A stretch of DNA of 64,000 bases from assembly GCF_963677575.1 (NCBI RefSeq), contig NZ_OY782038.1, forward strand, positions 62,001 to 126,000, in the 5' to 3' direction. Under the pieces are notes generated by a model. That model was not told the origin of the DNA and ran no database searches. It saw nothing but the letters and a program-made list of their open reading frames with translations. Positions 55,899 through 63,435 of this stretch are shown piece after piece. Position 1 is the first letter of the stretch; each line of letters opens with the position of its first letter. Source of the stretch: an uncultured Draconibacterium sp. (GTDB lineage Bacteria; Bacteroidota; Bacteroidia; Bacteroidales; Prolixibacteraceae). Both the position numbers and the translations under genes were made by a program.

Positions 55899-56840
55899 AT
55901 GAAGAAATTTGTAATCAAAACTGTTTTATCGATTCTCTTTTTTGTCATAATTTTCGGAATATTAAATCAGATAGGAAAAATATATATACCGAAGGAAGAC
56001 AGGTTCCTATGGAAATATAACGAGCTGTTTAATCCTAATGTAAATGCAGATTTAGTAATATTCGGAACATCCAAATCAGCTCGTGCTATTAACCCTGCAA
56101 TTTTGGAAACAGATAGTCTTTCAGCTTATAATCTAGCTTTTGATTCCTCAACGCCCGAATTCTATTATTATTTCTATAATAACTTATTTAAACATTACTA
56201 CCCAAAGCCTAATCTTATACTCATGGATGTTACATGGATATCGTTTATGTGTTTTGATAGTGAGCAACTACGAGCTCAAAGAAATTTACAGCGTCAAATA
56301 GAACATGATGCACGTTATTTTCCTGTTAAAGACTATTGGGATCTGTTTTTTTATACAAACAAAAAACATTTAGCGGTTTATAATCGCTATCCTCTGTTTA
56401 ATCGGACCGTAGGAAGCGAGGGAGAAATGAATATAACCTACAACGGATTTACTCCTGTAGCAATAATAAAAAACAGAGGGGTAACAAAGAGCATTCGCTC
56501 TTATATTGCTAATATTAATCCTCAAAGACAAATTCATTATTTAAAGCTACTTTTGAACGATTTTAAAAGAGATAGTGTAAATGTGCAGTTAATTATGATG
56601 CCAGAAGCGCTGGACGAAGACCTGGAAAATAGCCCTCTTATACAGGGAAGTATTCATCTCTTAAAAGATGTTGCAAAGAACGCTGGTTTTAACGTAATTG
56701 ATTATCGACATTATTTGAAATCCAACTCATTATTTTATGACTGGTCGCATGCAAATATTTATGGAGCTCCAATCATTTCGAAAAAAATACGGCAGGATTT
56801 AGAGATAAATACTTCATTATATGACAATTTCAATGAGTAG
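55899..56840 (+). CDS. SGNH-like membrane-anchored partner of the MBOAT protein
   Basis: About 313 aa from MKKFVIKTVLS, with an N-terminal anchor (residues 4-24). The block FGTSKSARAINP carries the putative catalytic Ser and DWSHANIYGAPIISKK near the end supplies the Asp/His pair. This arrangement, similar to AlgX/DltD-type proteins paired with MBOATs, suggests it completes acyl transfer outside the membrane. It is 63 bases after the MBOAT gene and followed at once by a hairpin. Confidence 0.7.
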   Translation: MKKFVIKTVLSILFFVIIFGILNQIGKIYIPKEDRFLWKYNELFNPNVNADLVIFGTSKSARAINPAILETDSLSAYNLAFDSSTPEFYYYFYNNLFKHYYPKPNLILMDVTWISFMCFDSEQLRAQRNLQRQIEHDARYFPVKDYWDLFFYTNKKHLAVYNRYPLFNRTVGSEGEMNITYNGFTPVAIIKNRGVTKSIRSYIANINPQRQIHYLKLLLNDFKRDSVNVQLIMMPEALDEDLENSPLIQGSIHLLKDVAKNAGFNVIDYRHYLKSNSLFYDWSHANIYGAPIISKKIRQDLEINTSLYDNFNE

Positions 56841-56873
56841 ATGCCTACGGCAGCAAATGACTGCCGTAGGCAT
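56841..56873 (+). terminator. Hairpin after the MBOAT/SGNH pair
   Basis: Perfect 13-bp stem ATGCCTACGGCAG / CTGCCGTAGGCAT with a 7-base loop, directly after the stop codon. There is no clear T-run. It likely ends or stabilises this transcript. Confidence 0.6.
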
Positions 56874-57079
56874 GGTATTCTTTGTTTACCTTGATTCCGC
56901 AAGTCATCGGATGCCTTTTTGATTCAGAGTAAATTAATGAAAAATCCTTGCTGCTTTGTTTTTGTAGTCATCCGATGACTATCAAATAATTAATAGAAAA
57001 GCTCGCGGATTTTGGGGTAAATACATTTTTTGTGTTTTTCATAAAAAGCTTTACCCTGAAGCTTTTTAAAACCAGAATA

Positions 57080-57225
57080 ATGAAGGACGAAAAAATCAAA
57101 ATGTAAATGCGGAAAATAATGCCGCAAACGAAAAATGGGAAACGCCACAATTAGAAGTTATTAATGTTAATAGAACAGAGACCAACAGCAGTACGGGAGG
57201 TTTTGATGGCCCCTATCATAGCTAG
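57080..57225 (+). pseudogene. Lasso precursor P2, frameshifted leader
   Basis: The tail is intact: NVNAENNAANEKWETPQLEVINVNRTE, then core TNSSTGGFDGPYHS and stop. Asp9-Gly10 and terminal Ser are kept. The ATG at 57080 opens MKDEKIKM and then stops, because about 13 bases present in P3/P4 (between the two AA-rich words) are missing. The upstream text resembles P5's and the downstream text resembles P4's, so P2 is a recombinant. Confidence 0.78.
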
Positions 57226-57333
57226 GAAGATATTATTTGCTTTTTTACCGTCGCTTCACACTTAAATTCACGAAAGGACTCCAACACTCAACGCCGGATT
57301 TCTACTTCAGGGGCTAGTCGGGGGTAAGTGAAA

Positions 57334-57451
57334 TTTCAATGAAACAGACAAAAAAATGACCGCTCATGCCTGGCTAAGATGTTCAGGTTATACGGTTACA
57401 GGAGGAACACACAACGAGATGTTTACCGTAGTTGGACGATTTGTAGTTTAA
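57334..57451 (+). pseudogene. Truncated B2 protease copy
   Basis: NFNETDKKMTAHAWLRCSG is followed by YTVTGGTHNEMFTVVGRFVV and a stop, matching the last 38 residues of the intact B2 protein at 52667. The catalytic Cys half is missing. A precursor (P3) follows 90 bases on, reproducing the kinase-B2-precursor order. Confidence 0.82.
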
Positions 57452-57540
57452 TTATTTATTTTTTCTTGTTTTTTTTAATAATTACTATATTTACGCTAGT
57501 CTAAAAAAATGGCTCTCGTCAATTTAAAAAAATCAAAACC

Positions 57541-57699
57541 ATGAAAAACGAAAAAATCAACACTAAAATTCAAGAAGTAAATGCGGAACAGAATACCGCA
57601 AACGAAAAATGGGAAACGCCGGAAGTATCTGTGATATTAGTAAATGAAACGTTAGCTGATATTAATGGATCAACTTTTGATGGCCTGGGGTTTAGTTAA
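57541..57699 (+). CDS. Lasso precursor peptide P3
   Basis: A 52-aa precursor. Leader of 38 residues starts MKNEKINTKIQEVNAEQNTA and ends KWETPEVSVILVNETL; core ADINGSTFDGLGFS with Asp9-Gly10 and terminal Ser. A TATATTTA -7-like box (57486-57493) with an upstream TTG stands 48 bases before the start. The upstream 90 bases and most of the leader are nearly identical to P4. Confidence 0.85.
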   Translation: MKNEKINTKIQEVNAEQNTANEKWETPEVSVILVNETLADINGSTFDGLGFS

Positions 57700-57722
57700 G
57701 GAAAAACTGAAATCGCTCATTT

Positions 57723-58008
57723 TCAGGTGTTCTTCCACATCAAAAATGCAGCCACGGGGCGTAAAAAATGAAAAACATCATTAAGCGGATAGTTGATACT
57801 GTCTGCTTTTAGTTTTGTCCATTCTTTTTCAATGCGCTCCAAATCCGCAATTTTGCCAAATCCTGTCTCTTTCATTTCTTTTAGCATAGCTTCCATTTCG
57901 TTGGGATAAGCTGCCAGCCTGCCTGTGATATCCGAACTTTGTTTGCCTTTGCGAAGGTTCAGGCGTACCTCATCGGGCAGGATGCCTTTCGTCATGGTGC
58001 GTAATACC
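57723..58008 (-). pseudogene. Cyclase C-terminal relic 2
   Basis: About 95 codons matching the end of the cyclase at 58719: MTKGILPDEVRLNLRKGKQS, then SDITGRLAAYPNEMEAMLKE and a final VFHFLRPVAAFLMWKNT. It breaks at GCGTAATACC (57999-58008), the 10 bases shared by the cyclase gene and the hairpin repeat that follows. It faces P3. Confidence 0.85.
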
Positions 58009-58055
58009 CCTTGGCTCTGCCACGGGGATAGTCAACTTCAAGAATTTTCTTTATT
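57999..58055. repeat. Partial copy of the 200-bp hairpin repeat
   Basis: Matches the last 57 bases of the repeat at 61686-61885 including the variant CCCCTTGGC that distinguishes that copy from the one at 15352. It forms the breakpoint between the cyclase relic and the P4 promoter segment. Confidence 0.8.
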
Positions 58056-58143
58056 TATTTATTTTTTCTTGTTTTTTTTAATAATTACTATATTTACGCT
58101 AATCTAAAAAAATGGCTCTCGTCAATTTAAAAAAATCAAAACC

Positions 58144-58299
58144 ATGAAAAACGAAAAAATCAACACTAAAATTCAAGAAGTAAATGCGGAACAGAATACC
58201 GCAAACGAAAAATGGGAAACACCGGAAATAGACGTAATTACAGTAGGAGAAACCCAAGCTTTCATTGGAGGTCTTAGCGATGGTCCGGGCAATAGTTAG
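58144..58299 (+). CDS. Lasso precursor peptide P4
   Basis: A 51-aa precursor. Leader of 38 residues ends KWETPEIDVITVGETQ; core AFIGGLSDGPGNS with Ala1, Asp8-Gly9 and terminal Ser. A TATATTTA box lies at 58089-58096. It shares about 170 bases of promoter and leader with P3, then diverges at the core, the pattern expected from duplication with core diversification. Confidence 0.85.
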   Translation: MKNEKINTKIQEVNAEQNTANEKWETPEIDVITVGETQAFIGGLSDGPGNS

Positions 58300-58567
58300 G
58301 AAGAATCTATATTATTTGCTTTTTTGACTAATAGACATTTTGCAAGCAGTTACAGGCCATTAATAATAATGCGTTTAATATATTTTGGGGCATCCACTTT
58401 TCTTTATAACCCTTTTCATTCTTTTATAAGTAACAGTAGAGGAAGTTCGAACAAATTAGAGAAGATGGTTGCTGTAGGTATGTTATTTCTTTTTAAATAT
58501 GCTTTGGACGTTTTTATAAAAGCTTTACCTTGTAGCTTTTTAAAACCAGAATAATGAAAAAAAAAAA

Positions 58568-58708
58568 ATGAACACTAAAATTCAAAATGTAAATGCGGAA
58601 AAGAATACCGCAAATGAAAAATGGGTAACGCCGGAAATAGATGTAATTTCAGTGGATGAAACAGAAATGCATCAAGATTATGGAAACGATGGAATGTCAT
58701 TTAGTTAA
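58568..58708 (+). CDS. Lasso precursor peptide P5
   Basis: A 46-aa precursor. The in-frame start is ATG 58568, just after a 12-A run; an ATG at 58554 opens a frame that ends after four Lys codons. Leader ends KWVTPEIDVISVDETE; core MHQDYGNDGMSFS with Asp8-Gly9 and terminal Ser. Met at core position 1 is unusual. Convergent with the intact cyclase, 10 bases away. Upstream 58324-58553 has only a short frame of no clear type. Confidence 0.72.
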   Translation: MNTKIQNVNAEKNTANEKWVTPEIDVISVDETEMHQDYGNDGMSFS

Positions 58709-58718
58709 AGACAATTAG

Positions 58719-60602
58719 CTATTGGTGGAAATTTGATTTCCACATCCAGTAAGCCGCTACGGGGCGTAAAAAATGAAAAACATCATCAAGCGGATAGTTG
58801 GTGCTATCTGCTTTTAGTTTTGTCCATTCTTTTTCAATGCGTTTTAAATCGGCAATTTTGCCAAATCCTGCATTCTGCATTTCTTTTAACATCGCCTCCA
58901 TTTCTTCGGGATAAGCTGCCAGCCTGCCTGTGATATCCGAACTTTGTTTGCCTTTGCGAAGGTTCAGGCGTACCTCATCGGGCAGGATGCCTTTCGTCAT
59001 GGTGCGTAATACCTGCTTGTTCATTTTTCCGAGAAAAACTTCGTTTGGAATTTCCATTGCGCTTTTTATAACCCGTATGTCATTGGTTGGGTCGCGCAGT
59101 TCCAGTCCGGTTGAATAGCCGGCATAGGCGCCAAAAGGCAAGCGCATCACATTAACATCGAAAATCAGAAAAGCATTTTGCTTCGCCTCTTTAAAATAGC
59201 GCATGAAGGAGGTGTCAAATCCTGATTCTTTAATTTGCCGGGCAAGGTGTAATGATTGCTCGAAAGCCGGTGTGCTATAAGCGATTTTTCGCCAGGGCTC
59301 ACAACCGCACACAACTCTTTTATAGATAGACGCAACAGGTGTGTCTCCATATAACATAGGTTTCAACACTTTCTTTTTTACCGTACGCAACAAACCATAA
59401 CGCTTTAGTACTTCCTGTACCGGAATCGCATCTTCCATGCCAGTCCACGAAATGGTAGAATTTCCGAATTCGCCCATCAATACGGTTCCGTATCCGTCGC
59501 AAACAGCTTTTTTATAAATATCAACCATCCAATAGGCATTGCCTGCCCCGTGAAAAGGTTCGCCAAACATACGAATGGCTTCTTTTATTCCTTCTATGGG
59601 TGAAATGGTTTCCGATTGCGTATATACCGCATCAATATTGGGATACATTTGGGCAATGAACTCAATAAACGGGCGCTCGTTGCCAAAATTATGTTCCGTT
59701 AGTGTTGCCGACGGCTGAAACCGGGGAACATGACTATAGGTACGAAGTTGCTTATTTTGCCCTGCCAGTTGCCGGGCTGCCAGCGCACATACGGTACTCG
59801 AATCCATCCCGCCGCTGAGGGTAGCTGCTACTGGTTTGTATGAACGCAGGCGTGCGGATACGGCTTTATTCATACTGTCCAACAGGGCTTCGCAATAAGC
59901 TTCCAGTGTTAAGCCGGGTTTTTCCGAAATATCTTTATAGTCCCAATAGCGGTTGCTGCTTTCGTTTTCGCGTGTAATGGTAAGAGTATGGGATGGCAAT
60001 ACCCGCTTGATGCCTTTATAGTAGGTTTTATCGAAATCGCCTGGCCAAACTACCAGAAGTCGGGCCATAACTAATTCGTCAATTTCCGGAGAGATAAATG
60101 GAAGCGGAAAAATCCCTTTACTGGAAGATGAAAAGGCAATTACCTTATCATCGATGTAATAATCGATAGCTGTATAATCCCACTGGTCGCGGGCAATAAA
60201 CAACTTTTGGCTATCGGTATGAAAAGCGGCCAACGACCATTTTCCCAACAGGCGATCGATACATTGTTCCCCGTATTTTAAATAAGTTTGCAGTATTAAA
60301 TCACCATCGGGGATCATATTTTGCTCATTTGCCGGGATTGCCAGTAATTTAAAAAGTTCGTCGCGGTTATCAATACGTCCTTCTGCCATAAACAGCAGAT
60401 GAGCTGCTTCCAGATAGCGAGGCATATTTTCATGAATTGCTTCAGGGGTATTGTAAGTAAGTAGATGACCAAAACCACAATTCTCCTGAATTTTAAAATT
60501 GTATCTCTCGTGCGGAAAATGTTGTATTCCGCTGTACATTAATTCCAATTCATTGGAAACCGGTTTTCCGTCTCTGTGAAATATGCCGAATAGTGTGCTC
60601 AT
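58719..60602 (-). CDS. Lasso-peptide macrolactam synthetase (asparagine-synthase-like cyclase, C)
   Basis: A 627-aa AsnB-like protein. It begins MSTLFGIFHRDGKPVS, lacking the Cys2 nucleophile of true glutamine amidotransferases, as lasso cyclases do. The ATP-pyrophosphatase motif is ATLSGGMDSSTVCALAA (near residue 265), and VLMGEFGNSTISWTG and LELRDPTNDIRVI are family-conserved. It adenylates the Asp8/9 side chain and joins it to the core N-terminus. It is preceded by P6 and followed convergently by P5. Confidence 0.92.
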   Translation of the reverse strand: MSTLFGIFHRDGKPVSNELELMYSGIQHFPHERYNFKIQENCGFGHLLTYNTPEAIHENMPRYLEAAHLLFMAEGRIDNRDELFKLLAIPANEQNMIPDGDLILQTYLKYGEQCIDRLLGKWSLAAFHTDSQKLFIARDQWDYTAIDYYIDDKVIAFSSSSKGIFPLPFISPEIDELVMARLLVVWPGDFDKTYYKGIKRVLPSHTLTITRENESSNRYWDYKDISEKPGLTLEAYCEALLDSMNKAVSARLRSYKPVAATLSGGMDSSTVCALAARQLAGQNKQLRTYSHVPRFQPSATLTEHNFGNERPFIEFIAQMYPNIDAVYTQSETISPIEGIKEAIRMFGEPFHGAGNAYWMVDIYKKAVCDGYGTVLMGEFGNSTISWTGMEDAIPVQEVLKRYGLLRTVKKKVLKPMLYGDTPVASIYKRVVCGCEPWRKIAYSTPAFEQSLHLARQIKESGFDTSFMRYFKEAKQNAFLIFDVNVMRLPFGAYAGYSTGLELRDPTNDIRVIKSAMEIPNEVFLGKMNKQVLRTMTKGILPDEVRLNLRKGKQSSDITGRLAAYPEEMEAMLKEMQNAGFGKIADLKRIEKEWTKLKADSTNYPLDDVFHFLRPVAAYWMWKSNFHQ

Positions 60603-61105
60603 TATTAAAAAAATTAAAACAGAAAACCGTTGTTCTTCTGAGAATCTGATATACCAATTAAAAAATCTTTATTTCCCAAAACACCGTTGAAGCGGTTCTG
60701 TGTCAACTCGCAAAAAAGCCGCCATCTACACCACCAGGCGTGGACTGAGCTTCCGTTTCTTCAACTAAAATAACATTCACTTCCGGGGTTTCCCAGGTTT
60801 CATTCAATTTGTTTTCTTCTTGTTCTTTCATAATTGTAACGATTAAAATTGATTTAACAGGTTTTTTACATAAAGTGCTAAGATAAGCATTTTTTTAAGA
60901 TGAAATTTGAATTTTTCGAATCCATTGAGCCATTTTCCCGGTTACTGTTTCTATATTATTTTTGGACATATGTCCAGCCCCGCAATTGCCCTGTAAGGCA
61001 AAAACATATTTTTCGTGCGGAAAATGTTGTATTCCGCTGTACATAAATTCCAATTCATTGGAAACGGGTTTGCCATCTCTGTAAAATATGCCGAATAGTG
61101 TGCTC
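60601..61105 (-). repeat. Tandem duplication unit 1 (precursor plus cyclase 5' end)
   Basis: About 505 bases, nearly repeated at 61106-61607 (502 bases, the difference being one codon in the precursor core). On the minus strand each unit carries the start of a cyclase, a spacer and a precursor. Unit 1 holds P6 and relic 3; unit 2 holds P7 and relic 4. Confidence 0.8.
60703..60831 (-). CDS. Lasso precursor peptide P6
   Basis: A 42-aa precursor. Leader MKEQEENKLNETWETPEVNV plus ILVEETE; core AQSTPGGVDGGFFAS with Ala1, Asp9-Gly10 and terminal Ser. The leader is shorter than those of P3-P5 but keeps W-x2-P-x-V and Thr at -2. It lies 100 bases upstream of the intact cyclase on the same strand and is its most likely partner. 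Confidence 0.85.
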   Translation of the reverse strand: MKEQEENKLNETWETPEVNVILVEETEAQSTPGGVDGGFFAS

Positions 61106-61107
61106 AT
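60895..61107 (-). pseudogene. Cyclase N-terminal relic 3
   Basis: MSTLFGIFYRDGKPVSNELE and YSGIQHFPHEKYVFALQGNCGAGH match the first ~50 residues of the intact cyclase; the frame then continues into unrelated text and stops. The start codon is intact, so a 70-aa product is possible but would lack the synthetase domain. Confidence 0.82.
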
Positions 61108-61207
61108 TATTAAAAAAATTAAAACAGAAAACCGTTGTTCTTCTGAGAATCTGATATACCAATTAAAAAATCTTTATTTCCCAAAACACCGTTGAAGCGG
61201 TTCTATG

Positions 61208-61333
61208 TCAACTCTGATAAGGACCATCGATACCTCCAAGAGGTAGGTTAGTTTCCGTTTCTTCAACTAAAATAACATTCACTTCCGGGGTTTCCCAGGT
61301 TTCATCCAATTTGTTTTCTTCTTGTTCTTTCAT
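61208..61333 (-). CDS. Lasso precursor peptide P7
   Basis: A 41-aa precursor. The leader differs from P6 by one residue (Asp for Asn at position 10). Core TNLPLGGIDGPYQS with Thr1, Asp9-Gly10 and terminal Ser. Leaders match nearly base for base while the cores differ strongly, so the core has evolved faster than its frame. It has no full cyclase directly downstream. Confidence 0.83.
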   Translation of the reverse strand: MKEQEENKLDETWETPEVNVILVEETETNLPLGGIDGPYQS

Positions 61334-61396
61334 AATTGTAACGATTAAAATTGATTTAACAGGTTTTTTACATAAAGTGCTAAGATAAGCATTTTT

Positions 61397-61607
61397 TTAA
61401 GATGAAATTTGAATTTTTCGAATCCATTGAGCCATTTTCCCGGTTACTGTTTCTATATTATTTTTGGACATATGTCCAGCCCCGCAATTGCCCGTAAGGC
61501 AAAAACATATTTTTCGTGCGGAAAATGTTGTATTCCGCTGTATATTAATTCCAACTCATTGGAAACCGGTTTTCTATCCCGGTAAAACAAGCCAAATAGT
61601 ACACTAT
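61397..61607 (-). pseudogene. Cyclase N-terminal relic 4
   Basis: SVLFGLFYRDRKPVSNELEL and YSGIQHFPHEKYVFAL match the cyclase start. The ATG is replaced (TAT AGT) and a single-base deletion near 61494 shifts the frame (CAATTGCCCGTAAGG against CAATTGCCCTGTAAGG in relic 3). It is older or less constrained than relic 3. Confidence 0.78.
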
Positions 61608-61685
61608 ATCCTGTCATTCTGAGCGTAATAAAATGAAGCGAAAGAATCTTTTTCATAATTGCTTTTTAGTCGGACAGTAGTGATA

Positions 61686-61885
61686 TTTAATCTGAATAAT
61701 TCCCCGAGGCTTTGCCACGGGGTTCCGCTTTTTCTCCCCTGCAGAGGGGAGATGTCAGTCTTTATGACTGACAGAGGGGTGAAATAAAGAAAATTCGATT
61801 TTCAGCGATTTAGCTGAAATGAAGTTGGCGTAATACCCCTTGGCTCTGCCACGGGGATAGTCAACTTCAAGAATTTTCTTTATTA
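61686..61885. repeat. 200-bp nested-hairpin repeat, copy 2
   Basis: Second full copy of the element at 15352-15551; the sequence is the same apart from CCCCTTGGC in place of CCCCGTGGC in the last hairpin. It marks the right edge of the lasso locus and is the apparent source of the partial copy at 57999. Confidence 0.82.
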
Positions 61886-62170
61886 AAAGAGGTGCTTTCA
61901 ATAATGGATTTTTCATTGCCGACTTATTTAAGTGTAAAAAACACCAGATGAGTAATTGATATCACCAGTAATAAAGATGTTAAGGTGTTAGAAATTAACG
62001 CTATAAAAAGATGAAGTACAGAATCATGGTATTGATCTCCAGACAATGACCGATAGTAAAAAAGTGTCAGTTTTTCAGCACAATTGAACAAGGCCCGTTA
62101 AAAAAAACAACTTGACTTCAATAAGAGATATTCTTACCTTTAATTAATATTTAACCAAAAAACTAGACAA

Positions 62171-62932
62171 ATGAAAAAGAATTTATCCGTAGTAATGCTA
62201 CTAATTGCCATGGTATTTGGTTTCCAATTTTGCAGTGAACCATCAGGCAATAAAGAGGAATTGAGAACAAAAATTACTGTTGCCAATGATGAGATATTTA
62301 ATAAAAGGAATTATGACTACGCTGACAAGATCTTTACTGATGATTTTGCAGGCGAAGGACCTCAGTTTATTAAAAATTTTGCCGCTGAAATGACAACTGC
62401 ATTTCCTGACTATGAAAGTAAAATTGAACAGGTTGTCGTTGAAGGCAATCAGGCTGGATGGTTTAGAACAATTACAGGTACTCATAAGAACGAATATCTG
62501 GGCTACCCGGCTTCAGGGGAAAAGATTTCGTGGACAGAAATTTTATTCACACAGTTCAATGATGAAGGAATGATAATGAATGACTGGTATGCCACTAATC
62601 TGGAAGACAAACTACAGGAGACAAATAGTATCGAAGGCGTTTATCAGTACCTGCCACCCCTTAAAGGAACCGGCATAATAGAAAATGGAACTTTTATGTT
62701 CCTGGTTGGTCCGGCAGATGATTCAAATTCAATGACCGGTCAGTCGGGTACTTTTGTAATCTCCAATGGCATACTCCAATTCACTATTGTTCATAGCACT
62801 GATCCATTACAAATCGGGTGGGAGTTTTGGTCAAAGCCTAAATCCTGGGATGGAGATACGCTAACCTATGAAACAATGAATACTGATGGAGAACTAACAG
62901 GTGAGGGAAGAGCCTTGAGAATTGCCAAATAA
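62171..62932 (+). CDS. Lipoprotein with SnoaL-like domain
   Basis: A 253-aa protein with signal MKKNLSVVMLLIAMVFGFQFC (Cys21 lipobox). Residues about 30-150 are a SnoaL/ester-cyclase-like domain (NDEIFNKRNYDYADKIFTDDF, TTAFPDYESKIEQVVVEGNQ, GTHKNEYLGYPASGEKISW). The remaining ~100 residues form a second beta-rich region of unknown type. A function beyond ligand binding or a small hydrolase/isomerase role cannot be read. Confidence 0.72.
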   Translation: MKKNLSVVMLLIAMVFGFQFCSEPSGNKEELRTKITVANDEIFNKRNYDYADKIFTDDFAGEGPQFIKNFAAEMTTAFPDYESKIEQVVVEGNQAGWFRTITGTHKNEYLGYPASGEKISWTEILFTQFNDEGMIMNDWYATNLEDKLQETNSIEGVYQYLPPLKGTGIIENGTFMFLVGPADDSNSMTGQSGTFVISNGILQFTIVHSTDPLQIGWEFWSKPKSWDGDTLTYETMNTDGELTGEGRALRIAK

Positions 62933-63088
62933 ACAACTTGCGCTTAAAGAAAAAGAGTGTTCTGTAGTGTCTCTGCTTACGCCTCCCGAAACTTTGGGAT
63001 GCGACCGGTGTGAAATTCGGTAGCATTGAAAGATACAGATTTCAGCCTTACGTTAAGATATGGATTGCAAATCTGCACTAGCGGGGGG

Positions 63089-63201
63089 CTGAAACAGGCT
63101 TGTACAGGCAGCTGTCTAAGTGTAAAAAAATAAAAGAGCCATTCAACAATGGCTCTTTCTAATGTTAACCCCCAAACACACGGATGATCAGAATGATCAC
63201 C
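63089..63201. repeat. Repeat with terminator module, copy 2
   Basis: CTGAAACAGGCTTGTACAG and GCAGCT (63089-63113), then an A-tract and the AAAAGAGCCATT / AATGGCTCTTT hairpin with its conserved tail to 63201. The two halves are contiguous here but separated at 26298 and 28088. The intervals 62933-63088 and 63202-63435 hold no gene. Confidence 0.65.
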
Positions 63202-63435
63202 CGATGTAAATATAATTCTTTTAGATTGTAACAAGCTGTAAAGACAATCTAAAATATCTATCAATTGGTATTTTCGATTTGAATCTCTGCTTTTCAGCTA
63301 TTTTTCACCGATTACGCACAACAGCGTGGCTATCAATTAACAAGTGTTGTTTTAATTCTTTATTATGCTAACTTTAAACTCCGAATAAAAAACGTAGCCG
63401 TTGAATACGTACCCTGAAATAACAAGTGTATAACA

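Larger units (their letters stand above)
61106..61607 (-). repeat. Tandem duplication unit 2
   Basis: Second unit, 502 bases, bounded on the right where the match to the cyclase start ends at 61607. The flank beyond it reads CCTGTCATTCTGAGCG, a word common in Bacteroidetes intergenic repeats. Confidence 0.75.

Noticed and set aside
58324..58554. 76-codon frame between P4 and P5
   Set aside because: No TP motif, no signal peptide and no family match; it covers the P5 upstream region that is shared with P2 and is probably regulatory.
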